This document shows positions 41,269 through 52,297 of a stretch of DNA of 64,000 nucleotides, piece after piece. This DNA is from Pagrus major (Eukaryota > Chordata > Actinopteri > Spariformes > Sparidae): the NCBI RefSeq assembly GCF_040436345.1, contig NC_133232.1, forward strand, positions 35,444,265 to 35,508,264, in the 5' to 3' direction. The notes under the pieces were generated by a model. The model had not been told where the DNA came from. It worked only from the letters and a program-made list of their open reading frames with translations, and did no database searches. Numbering within the stretch: the first letter of the stretch is position 1; the number at the start of each line of letters is the position of its first letter. A program made the position numbers and the translations under genes.

Positions 41269-42292
41269 TCAGCTCACGTTATGGATGGAGCCACACACAG
41301 CAGAACTCACCTGGTGAAGAGCCTCAGGGTGGAGATGTAGAGATGTACAACACAGCGGGACACCAAACTCCAGCTTCAGGCCTGATGCGCACATTCAGGT
41401 GGTTCTGATGGTTCTGATGGTTCTGGGAACACCTGAGCACCAGCTGACAGCACCGACAGCTGGTATCTCCTCCGCAGAGTCATTCTGAAGCGATATGAGG
41501 GCAGGTGATGCACGAGCTGTGTTCTGATGCTTCATGAGCAGCAGGTAATGTTTGCTTCAGTAGAGTTAGAGTCCAGCTACAGAGCAGCTCTGCAGAACCG
41601 AACACTGGACCGACCGGTCACAGGTGGTTCTGATGGACCGCCTGCACTGCAGAGGGCCGCGTGAAGGATGTCACGTGATCAATTAGCTCAATTTAAAGGG
41701 AAATTCACCAAAACACACTGTTTTTGTTTTTCAGTGTTTGTCGCTCATGTTTCTGAAGTGGAAGCTACAACATCTGTTCAAACTCTTTTTTAGACAACTG
41801 ATGTTTATTTTAAAAGTTACAGCCCAGATTCTAAAACCCAACAAGACCCAAGACCCCTCTCTTTATGGAGGACCACACCTGTCACAGACATAGTAATAAA
41901 CCATTGTACAATAAATACAGGCATTAATAGATTAGTATACAAATTGATGTATTAGTTTATTAATAAATAGACATAATTACAGAGTAATTCATTATTTGAT
42001 ATTTTAATGGGGAATTATAAATAGAATTAACAAATGAAATATTAATCCATCAATACATAGTTCAAATTAAAAAGGGATTTACAAAAATAACATTTAAGAG
42101 TCAATAAGTACATTATTTAAAAATACATTAATGAATTCATGAATAATTAGTGGAATTTAAAAATCTATTTGAAAATGCAGTTTAATAAGACTGGATTCAC
42201 AATTTGATTAGGAATACACATTTTAATCAGGCATTTAAACAAGCTCTCTGACTGATTATTGTAACGCCTGGTTTAGCATGTGGCTAACTTGA

Positions 42293-42480
42293 ATGGGGAT
42301 TAAATCATTTAATCGTGCGGCTCTTCTAGACTTTCCAAATGTTATTGGACCGAATGGCTCCTGGTTGTGACGCTCAAAAAAATGTACCCACCGTTTTACA
42401 GACGCTTCTTTCACAATGTAAGCTGATGGGAACAAGTCTTTTTACAGGCGCATCACGTGACGATGTCATTACGCGGTCAG
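42293..42480 (+). repeat. Dispersed repeat, copy 1 of an inverted pair
   Basis: Includes TCTAGACTTTCCAAATGTTA, ACCGAATGGCTC, TTGTGACGCTCAAAA and CCGTTTTACAGACGCTTC. All of these recur in the same order on the opposite strand at 45,960-46,150. Confidence 0.65.
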
Positions 42481-44160
42481 TTCGGACCAAAATGCCAGTT
42501 TTCATAGTGGCCAAACCGTGTAATTACATCATCACGTAATTCACTGCAGCCCGAAATGACTTGTCACTGTCAAACTTTATTGTTGTGCTTCAGTTGTTTG
42601 CGCTCATGTGTGAAAGACAACGGCCCTAAATGGTCGAAAAACAGGTTTTATGCTCTTTTGTTGGGGTATATGACCAGCTTGGTACTAATGTCTGCTATTA
42701 CTGTAGCAGGTCACTCAGGTCAGTTAACAAAATGTTTGTCCCTCCAGCCCTAATGTCAAACTCCGCCTATGGTTTTCAGGTTTATGTGGGACAGTTTGCC
42801 AAAGTGGAACACTCATTTACAGTTTTACAGTCCATTTTAAAGCAAAAAAGCAGGCATGAATTATGAAAATAGTTTTTAAGCCTCCTGACTTATTATATTT
42901 ATTATATTTGTCATGATATTTGCCACATAAATATAAATTGTCAGATGTGAACTACTAACCTCAACAATACAGCAGCACCACTTTAACCTCTTGAGCTACT
43001 TTATTAATCTGAACTAAAGTGTAAGACATTCAGAATGATGCATCCAACATGTTTTTTTTAAAGTGTCCTAGTTATCTGTAAACTCTGTCCTTGGTTTTTG
43101 CTAAACCTTCAGTACCCATGGGACAGTTATCTAACACTTATGAGTCCAATTCATTTGAAGGTAAACGCTCCCTGAACACATGCCAACCAGTCTCTGTTTG
43201 TCTTTGTGTCAGTGGCTTCGGTCCAACGACAAAATGGCACATGGCAATTTTTAATTGTCCCTCTTTTTTCTGAACCCAACCAACATATTGTCAATGTCAG
43301 ATTTGTTGTCCGTCTCTCTTCTCTCAAGCCTCACCTTTTAAACTCAGTAGATCACAATGCACCGCAAATACAAAGCTTCATGCTTTACTTCATGTATAAA
43401 ACCACATTATCTTGTTTTACAGGTGTAACTGTAACTAACCTATGAGAACCTGCCCCCGGGCTGGATTTTGCCCATGTGTGACCTTAGTAAAAGATCTAAA
43501 AACTTCCTCCACCACTGAGGAAAAGTGATTTTTCATAACCTAGGACAACATTTATTAAACAAACAAACAGTGACAGAGGATGCAAAGTATAAGTCCTGAA
43601 AGACAAACACAAGTTTTACTTTGTTTTCGTCTTTCCATTGTTCGGTTTCAGTCAGTAGTCGCAGCAGCTGTGGTCAGACTGTGAGTGTAGATTTGGTGAT
43701 CCCCTTCAGATGTGAATATAAAGAATATATGTTACTGTGTCAAGATGCTAATAAAGCACACTGTTGTTGAAATCATAAGTTCTGGATCTCAGCAAATTGT
43801 TTGTAGTAGAAAGAACCAATGACAAACTGTTAGAGATGTGGTCAGATCTTTCATCCAGATGATTACAACAGGTCACAGTGATGATGAAATAACCTGTCTG
43901 AACCTTTGTTCAATAGTTACCTCCAACACTATTTTTTCCATGTTCATATCTGGTGATTTTTAGGCCCAGTGTTGTGTAATCATGTGTCTGTGATAATGCA
44001 ATAAATGTGCTGAAAGTTCAAGTTAAGTTGCAATATCATCAGGAGATATCATCAGCCCACCATCCAAAGGTAAGTCTGCCACCGTCTGTGGAGTGATATT
44101 GTACAACCTGCTGCTGAATCTGAAGAAGGCATTGTTATGTGTGTATGTTTGTGTGTGTTT

Positions 44161-44184
44161 GTGCACGTGCACGTGCACGTGCAC
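44161..44184. repeat. (GTGCAC)4 palindromic repeat
   Basis: Four GTGCAC units, fully self-complementary over 24 bases, with three overlapping CACGTG E-boxes. Confidence 0.95.
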
Positions 44185-45899
44185 CATGCTGTCAGTATCG
44201 AGGTGAAAGTTCAGTGACGCAGTGCCAAATGGGCTCACTCCACCTTTCTGGCTTCATGCCAGAAGACACAGCTCCCACCTTAATAAGCAGATAAAGCAGT
44301 CAGTGAGACAGTGTTTCAGGATGTTGGGGAAAAGTTAATGATTGTGTAATAAAATTGGCACATCGTGCACTGTGGGTGCTCCAGGCTGATAAAACTGAGT
44401 GGGTTTGGTAGTGATGTCACACCCGATTTCCCCAAACCACTGAGCCGATGTACTGTATTTCAGATTGGTTCCTCTTTTCTCAACTAATGTTACATAAGAA
44501 AGCAGAAGACCTACTGGAGTGTCACGCTGTCTAATGTGTCTTTTCTATGTCTGGTGTGTAAAAAAATAAAAGTAGATAAATACATTAATCCTTCAGATGC
44601 TGCTTACACTTTAATTTATCTGATATGATAAAAACAATGACGTGCTATAAACACAGATCGCTGACAGGGTCCATTTTCATGCAGTACTTTAGATACTTTG
44701 ATTACATTAGATTGATAATATTTAATGTCTGCACTTCACAAGGACTTTTACTTGCAATGGAGTGTGTTTAAACAGCCTAAATAAAGGATATGAAACTTTT
44801 TCCACCACTGCTGAAGTGAAGTAGAAAGAATTTTACAGATTCATCAGATTGATCAATTAGTACCTGAGTTAAGAGAAAATTAAATGCAAACATTTGTGGG
44901 AAAACATGAAAAATTCACAAGTTACAGCTTCTACAGTGTGACTGTTTTCTGTCTTCTGTGATAGTGCGTGAGAAACTGAGGATTCAGGACAAAAGAAGCA
45001 TGTCTGATGTCTTCTAATGTCTGATATGGTGTGTTTCACTACTGACATTTTAAAGGCTAAATGATGAATTGATCAAGCGAGAAGATAATCGTTATTTGCA
45101 GAGTCTGCTCTGATCCAGAGCTGTATAACCACATTGTGAGAGATTACCTTTTAACTTGTATTTAGGCTCTTTACTCTAATGTTGCCTGCTGACCAGAGCT
45201 GGAGGGGAAAATGCACTTTGCGAGAAAAAACAACCTTCCAGGGATGAGAGTGGAAAAGAAAAGACTGTGGTGAGTGCTGAATGTCGTGAGAGTTGACCTG
45301 AATTTAAACACACAGACACACACACACCCTCCCTGTGTGCTGTTGCTTGCTACTTTACGACCAATGTGCAGTAAATTAATCTGATGATATTTATGTATAT
45401 CTATGATATAAAATGCACATTTATAGTAAATCAAACTTTAGTTAATAGTTATTTCACTGTTAACAACCACTGAAATGCTTTATAAACTATTTATTAGCAA
45501 TTGTTTATTGGAAAGTTGCAACTGATGTTCATAATACTTTTTAAATGGTTAATAAATAGTGTAGTTCATTTATAAACATTATTTAGACGCCATTAGAGAG
45601 TTGCAACTGCTGTTTTGATCATCTATTTGCTGTAACTGATATGATTTCATAAGCGATTATTGGTCAGATTTATACTATAGTCTTCAAAATGTTCTGGATG
45701 GATTGGTGGGGGTGAGGGACATGACCCCAGTATTTCTGAAATCCTGGCTACGGCCCTGATCCCTAATCCCAACACCCCTCACCAACACCGCATTGCCACC
45801 ACAATAAGTGGGTCTACACAGGTTGTTTTTAAACGTGGGTCAACCCACTAAAAATCGCATATTGACCCCATCCCCACCTCCCGCAGGCAAGAGAGCCCG

Positions 45900-46150
45900 T
45901 CTGTGATTTTTATCTGAAGCGTCACGTTGTCACTGAGGACATGTTTCACGTCACGAATGCGCCGGAAACAGTTGTAACCGAAGAGTAAACAACAATAAAT
46001 CCATTGTGAAAAAAGGTCTGTAAAACGGGGATCAGTTCTTTTGAACGTCACAACCCCCGAGACATGACCCGTTTCACTGTCAGAATTTGAGCCATTCAGT
46101 CTAATAACATTCGGAAAGTCTAGATTAAATGATTATATCCCACTTTAAGT
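45900..46150 (-). repeat. Dispersed repeat, copy 2 of an inverted pair
   Basis: The reverse complement contains TCTAGACTTTCCGAATGTTA, ACTGAATGGCTC, TTGTGACGTTCAAAA and CCCGTTTTACAGACC, matching copy 1 at 42,293-42,480 in order. It lies just upstream of the elovl6 CpG-rich 5' end. Confidence 0.65.
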
Positions 46151-46199
46151 CAGCTGACCCAGGTGTAAATGCAGAGTGTACACATTCCCACTGCACACA

Positions 46200-46620
46200 A
46201 AGCGGGTTTAAGTGTGATTTTTGGACCAGTGGTGGAGAAGGGGCATCACACTGAGCAGCATCACAGGAAACTGACTCCATCTGAGCGAACTCGGCCGGCG
46301 CTAGGACCCGGGGCCGACCCTCCCGAGGCAGAGGGCGTAGGCTCCGTCAGCCGGTGGAGGAGGAAGGTGCCGCGACTGCCGAGCTGCTCGCGCACAACCG
46401 CGAGGTCCTGACAGCAGCACGAGCGATGCGAGTCGAGGGTCGCGAGGAAACAGCCTAATAAATAGAGAGAGACCAGCCCACGGCCCAGTACCGCCTTGTT
46501 CCCGCAGCAGAACAGAACCACAGACAGCATGTCGGTGCTCGCCCTGCAAGAGTACGAGTTCGAGCGGCAGTTCAACGAGGACGAAGCGATCCGCTGGATG
46601 CAGGAGAACTGGTGAGATGT
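46200..46620 (+). promoter_or_regulatory. elovl6: CpG-rich 5' end of elovl6 (promoter region)
   Basis: CpG and GC content rise sharply from about 46,260 through the first coding exon and on to about 47,110, the pattern of a CpG-island promoter. A pyrimidine-rich CCGCAG at about 46,501-46,506 could be a splice acceptor, which would place a non-coding exon further upstream, as in mammalian ELOVL6. Alternatively transcription starts within the island and the ATG exon is the first exon. No clear TATA box was seen. ELOVL6 is a known SREBP-1c target, but I found no convincing SRE. Confidence 0.5.
46529..46611 (+). CDS. elovl6: elovl6 coding exon 1
   Basis: The ATG at 46,529 starts [15 protein letters not shown], matching the ELOVL6 N-terminus (the human protein has two extra residues before MSVL). 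The exon encodes 27 codons plus two bases of the Trp28 codon, ending at a donor GTGAGA (46,612). The missing G of TGG is supplied by 61,100, giving the family sequence ENWKKSFLF across the junction. The segment is the lumenal/N-terminal part before the first membrane helix. Confidence 0.93.
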
Positions 46621-47062
46621 CACGTTTTTTTTATTAATCCCGCAGCGCAGTGAGCGAGGCTCGGTCCAACACCGTGTGTACGTGCCGAGACGTGCCGTGT
46701 GACGGCGCACACGCATCAGCCTCGCTCGCCGGGATTAAAGCTCGCCGGATCCTATTATACGCGGCTCCCTGTCATCATCCGCAAATTGCTGCTCGCGCCT
46801 CGTAAAATGAGCAAATTGACGCGGGCCTTTGCAGCCTCGTGTGACCGCGGTGCTCCAGCCCGGTCCTCCCCACACGGCTCTGTGGGGCTTTATTACATCT
46901 TTTTTTTTTTATATCAAGCGTTCAGGGTTTGTCCTTGATTTCCTGTGATTTATTCTCCCGGCATCAGTTCCCGCGATACTGTTGTAAAGGTCATCCGCGG
47001 CTCCAGCTGCCTCATCCGTGTAGTCTGTCACCGGCCCGGCAGCGCTTTGGACCGAGGCTCGC

Positions 47063-47106
47063 TCCTCTCCTGGTTCTGGTCCTCTCCTGGTTCTGGTCCT
47101 CTCCTT
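47063..47106. repeat. 17-base tandem repeat, about 2.5 copies
   Basis: Unit TCCTCTCCTGGTTCTGG at the edge of the elovl6 CpG-rich region. Confidence 0.9.
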
Positions 47107-49319
47107 GTATGGAGCCGCTCTCACAGTGATATGATGCTGAACATGCAGCCTGGAGACTACAGATGTGAGAGGACTGCATGTTAATGCATCTGCAGCTGGA
47201 TGAGACTGTGCAGTCTCTTGTCTGTGGCTATTATCGTTATTCTCAGTTATAAAGACCCTTAAATGAATGAAAACAAACTCTCACAAAATATTATGACCTG
47301 ACAGACATAAAACTTGTCATAAACTTTAATTAATTATCTGTTATTCAACACTGATAGGATGAAATTCAATACCTTAGATAAGCAAATGTACACGGTATGG
47401 TAACGTGTACCTTGAAACCATAGCAACCGGAGCAATTTACACTTCTTAAAATGAGTAAAGGATTTTTGGGTATTTTAGTGTTTCACTTTTTGTTCCCCAA
47501 AAATAATGCGACACATTTTATTTGACTTCATATCGATGCATGTTTATATGCACCCATATCCCAGTGTCCCTAACTCAGTGTGAGAAGTGTGTGTTTGAAA
47601 ATGGTTCGACCTCGACTGACTGCTTCTTTAATTCTCAATTAACTTGTCAATTAAACAATTAGACTGTATTTTATAAGGAGAATGGAGAGAAACGTCCATC
47701 ACAAGCCCTCAGGGTCAAAGGTGACGCCTTAAAACAGCATTTTTTTGTGTAACCAACAGCGCAAAACCCAAAAATCCACCTACAATGATATAAAATAAAG
47801 CCCTGCTGATACTCTACAGAAAAGTCTGATATCATTATATTTGCTGATGTACACACATTTTATTGTAATAATCCCTTAAATGTGGCGAAGATATTTACTG
47901 ATGGCAGGATATTAAACAGTTCAACAATAAACGTTATTGTCTGAAATCATCAGTACGCTGAAACATCATACTTCCCTTTGGGATTTGATAATTATAAACT
48001 ACCTTTGTGCCTTTTTCTGGATCATAGTCTATATTTCAGAAATATCGGTGCATATTGGACAACATATACTCAGACACAGATGTATCTGTGGTAGGTCAAT
48101 ATCACTTGATAACATCGGCTAAGTGATTTATCAGTCAGGCTCTAATATAAAAGTATTATAATCACCCATTAGAGACGCTGGAGACAAAGAACGTCTGTTT
48201 GAACAAATAGTTTGTACATTTCAGCTTCAGCTCTCAGTATTTCGAAACGAGCTCAGAATAACTTGCGGTATCTTTCATGAAACCTTCTTTGAAAGACTGG
48301 AGATTAAAAAAAACAACTAACGATGTGTCATTGTTTGCCCAGGGCAGTGCCTACAAGGCTTTACACAAACTGCAACATTATCCTCTGCTGATATTTCACT
48401 GTAGCTACCGGGGTTAAGTAAATATTGCTTTTTGATTGTGTGCAGTGATGCATTTCATACATGCAGGTCCAGTCCAGCTACTACACTGCCTGAACTCACT
48501 GAAGGGTCATTACTGTCCAGGTCCACGCCAGGTTGAGCAAGAAATGGTCCTAAGCAAAACAGAATGAGTCATGCGTAAAGTTAGCATAGGCTTCATTAAG
48601 CTTTCTGTGGCGCTGGGTTTGTAAAAAGGCAGCGCACGGTGAGCAGGAGGCATTCGTCTGGCTCCCATCATCTGTTTGTGCTGCTTGCAGACAAGAGTCA
48701 CATTTAGCATCGCATTTTTAACACACATTTAGGCTGAATAGAGGCTCTTACTCACTGAAATGAAATCTGTGTTAGTGTGTGTGTGTGTGAGAGAGACAGC
48801 ATGGGAGCAGTGTGTAGGAGCTGTCCCTACCCTGGTACTGACAACCAGCCAATAACGTTCATCTTCTGATGTCTGCTGACAGAGCATTAGCCAATCACGG
48901 TGCAGCTGATCTGTGCTGACTTCTCTCCGCTGCTCCTGTAGTGGAGGATGTCAGACGGGGCCAGTGCACATGGCTGAAAGAGGCAACAACCGCAGAAAAT
49001 GGGATTTGATAGGTTGTTTATTGCATTCGTAACGTTCAGGCTGCAGCTGACTAAGTGTGACATGTTTTTATGACCTGAGGGAGAGACGGAGAAAGGACAA
49101 AAAAAAACATGAACAAGAATGAAGTAGTGTGAAGGCAACGTGTCATGTGAAGTAGAAAAAAACAGGAGCTTTTTGATGGTTAGTTCAGCAGGACACTTGG
49201 AAAACAACTGTAATGCTTGTTCACTGTGCAGTGACATTAATCACAGACTTGTGAGCCACACCTTTATTTATTTAGCCCGGGCTAACGCACCTTCGACAAA
49301 GCTCTGCTAGGGTCTGACA

Positions 49320-49500
49320 TTAAAGGTGCAATATGTAAGAATTGGCCACCTCTTGAATTCACATTCCAACCAAAGGCGAGGCAGCACATCACCAGAGTAA
49401 GTGCTAACTGCTGCTAACTGTAGCTGTCGCTTGCTAGTCAGCTCAGTTAGCAGTGCAGCTAGTGATACAGACTGGGAGCCTGGAGTGGTATTATGAGAAA
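49320..49500 (+). repeat. Dispersed repeat (TTAAAGGTGCAATATGTAAG type)
   Basis: Starts TTAAAGGTGCAATATGTAAG and continues through a GCTAACTGCTGCTAACTG segment. Similar starts are seen at 1,421 and 51,733. The right end was not defined. Confidence 0.4.
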
Positions 49501-50289
49501 GGACAAGCCGGTGCTAGCTGGTTAGCATGCTAATTTCAGTAGTTATCTCTGTAACACAGTCAATTCTTTGACATGACATCAAAATCCATCATTAAACATC
49601 AACTTAGCCGAGTGCTAACGCCAGTACATTTGGGTAGATTTTGGCTTAAAATAGTCAAACCAATGTTTCTGTTCATGAATTCCAGGTCTAATTCAGTTTT
49701 TGGAAAATTATTTGATTAAAAGAAGAAACTATCTATTATGTTATAGCAAAATACAACTTAAAATTGACTTATGCTGCCATAAACAGTATGTTGACATAAA
49801 TGGCAACGTATTTTGTAGGGCTGCAACTAACGATTATTTTTGTTGTCGATTACATGATCAGTTATTTGTTCTATAAAATGTCAGAAAGGGTGAAACATTA
49901 ATGAAAGTAATGAAACAACTCAGTCGCCAGGATAACATTTAGGTAATTAATGTTTCTGATACCCACTGATACTGTGTTCACAGAACATGCTCATTATTGG
50001 ACTTTGATGTCAGGTAGGGTTACAAGGCTGCCAAGCAAGTGACCGTGGTTCAAGTCTGTGTTTCAACATTAGTAAGCGTGACACCACTGGACAAATTTAA
50101 GGAGACCTTGGTACAATTTCCAGCCTTGTTTGTGGTCAGAAAAAACTGATATATTTGATTGGAAGTTGGGATATGTCCAGCCGTATTGTTGGCATCAAAA
50201 TGGAGTGTTTTTAACAAGACCTCAGGACGTCTCCAGCTGTGTTTGTGGCATCCAGAACAAGTATTTTAAGACAAAACATTATGTTCTTC

Positions 50290-50340
50290 TAACCCTCACT
50301 CAGTAGTTTCTGTGCCTAAACCTAACCAGAGCATAAACAC
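50290..50340 (-). repeat. Dispersed repeat fragment, reverse copy
   Basis: GTGCCTAAACCTAACCAGAG is the reverse complement of the family seen at 37,567, inside elovl6 intron 1. Confidence 0.45.
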
Positions 50341-50684
50341 AACATTGTGAGAAAAATCTGAAAAAATGTCAAATTGAACCTTTGGTTTTGCAGAACTGTA
50401 CTTTGCCAACATTCATTTTGACAATTGGGTTCAAACAAACCAGAAAATATGAACATTGAGGAAGCTGGAATCAGAGAATTCTGACATATTTTCTTAAAAA
50501 ATTACTAGTAGTTGCCACGTAATCCATTACTCAGTTAATTGTATCAGCTGTAGTATTATTAGAAAAAAACAACTGTCAACTTTATTGACAGTGCTAATTG
50601 ATACAGTCCTGAGTGCTGGCTCCATCACATGTGAACTGAAGTAGGCCAGAGTTCAGTCTAAACTACTGTTGAACTTGATGCCTG

Positions 50685-50756
50685 AATCAGTGATGTCACA
50701 GCGGGTGATTGTAGTCTGACCACTGATGACAAACTCCTGCTGTGACATCACTGATT
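50685..50756. repeat. 18-bp perfect inverted repeat (stem-loop)
   Basis: AATCAGTGATGTCACAGC at 50,685-50,702 is the exact reverse complement of 50,739-50,756, separated by 36 bases. Each arm contains a CRE-like TGATGTCA. Confidence 0.8.
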
Positions 50757-51734
50757 GGACAGAGGCCAGAATTACTCAGCACTCAGCACTGTAAGCGAAC
50801 CTGAAACTGAAATCTGATTTTCAAAAAAAAAAAAAAAAAGTTGTAACCAGATATGAAAAACGCTGTCGGCAGCAGGATTTATCTGTGAAATAAAAACCCC
50901 GTCAGGTTTTGAAATATTCGTCTGTCAGCGGGGAGGCGGAGCTGATCACCAGAGATGGAGGAGCTGTGCTGATAAATGATGACTCAAAAAACTGTGCAGA
51001 CATTAAAGGTAAGACAATATATTTATATTTTATATGTCTGGATATCAGTACTTTCACAGAGAGGACAAACGTTCATATTTGAAACATTATTTGTTAAATA
51101 AGTCAGAAATCATCGGGCTTTGTTTGCCATCTCATGTTATTTATTTATTTTGTTGATGAATACAGTTTATTAGTAGTAAAATAGTAAAAATATGTTAGTA
51201 AAATGTTTGTGTTTTGCACAGACGAGGTCCTTTGTTTAATTAATGCATATGATCTAAAACGGACACTGTGAGAGATCTATGGACGCTGTAAATATATGTG
51301 TGTCCGTGTCATTGTTTGCAGGGATGAATGGAGACTGGTACACCGATCTGATGTGTTCCCTTGAGCCTGTCAGCAGACAGCTCAGCATTGTGAAGCAATG
51401 ACAATTAAACAAGTTGAAAGAACAAGAAGAGGAACAGGAAGAGGAAGGAGTGGACGTGGACAGAGATGCTGTTTTATCAACAGAATGAGCTTTATCCTTT
51501 TTTTCCTCTTGTAACGAACAGAGTAAAATGGATATTAACACACTCAGTTCAACACTTATCCTTGAACTGTAGGACTGATAAAGAAAAGACTGTCTCTGCT
51601 GCAGATTAGATAGAGCAGGGAATAAGACTAAAATAGCCTGCTTGGCTACAAATATTACGATCTTAGTATGAGAATGAAAGTTTTTGCTTTACATATGACA
51701 GGTGCTTTTCAAGTTCAGTATGTTTGATTCACTT

Positions 51735-52047
51735 AAAGCTGCTGTAAGTGATATTTTTGTTATTAGAATAAATAATAATAAATAATAAATAGCTCTATAT
51801 TCCAACAGTAATCTCTGCTATAGAGTCTGGTATCCCTGCCCACTTCAATCAGGACAGAGAACTCCAGAAAGAGTCGGTCCTGTCTGCTCGTGAATGTGCA
51901 GAGAGCAGGATCTTCCTGTTTGCTGCTATGTCTGGTAATTACCCCTCCTTGCTCATGTGGTGACATAGAGAGGAGGGAGGGGAATGCTAACGGCGAAACA
52001 GACAGGAAGTTAGCTAAAACAACAACAACGCTTACAGCAGCTGTAAA
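51735..52047. mobile_element. elovl6: MITE-like element in elovl6 intron 1
   Basis: AGCTGCTGTAAG at 51,738-51,749 is perfectly repeated in inverted orientation at 52,031-52,042 (CTTACAGCAGCT), with similar flanks. No coding capacity; about 310 bases. Confidence 0.55.
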
Positions 52048-52261
52048 GTACATCGTTCAGATTCACTTTACAAAATTATATCCAAAATCCACTGATTGCA
52101 TTGAGCTCGAACACATGAATGTTTCTTTATTACATGCATTTAATTATGAGACGGTTGATGATTCTTTAAGTGGTTGATAACTGATGTGCTTTTACATTAT
52201 GCATTTTTTCTGAATAAACATCTAACATGTCAACTTTGGTGTATATTTTGTTTCATTTCAA

Positions 52262-52297
<36 letters not shown>
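52262..52297. repeat. (ATT)12 microsatellite
   Basis: Uninterrupted ATT run in elovl6 intron 1. Confidence 0.95.

Larger units (their letters stand above)
22811..46200. other. pitx2-elovl6 intergenic interval, no gene recognised
   Basis: About 23 kb with no reading frame resembling a known protein. It holds microsatellites, a poly-G run, several fish-type interspersed repeats, two CTCF-core matches near 36 kb, and AT-rich low-complexity sequence (about 41,880-42,240). In human, ENPEP lies between PITX2 and ELOVL6. I recognised no M1-aminopeptidase exon here (no GAMEN or HExxH-type segment), but short exons can be missed by eye. Confidence 0.55.
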
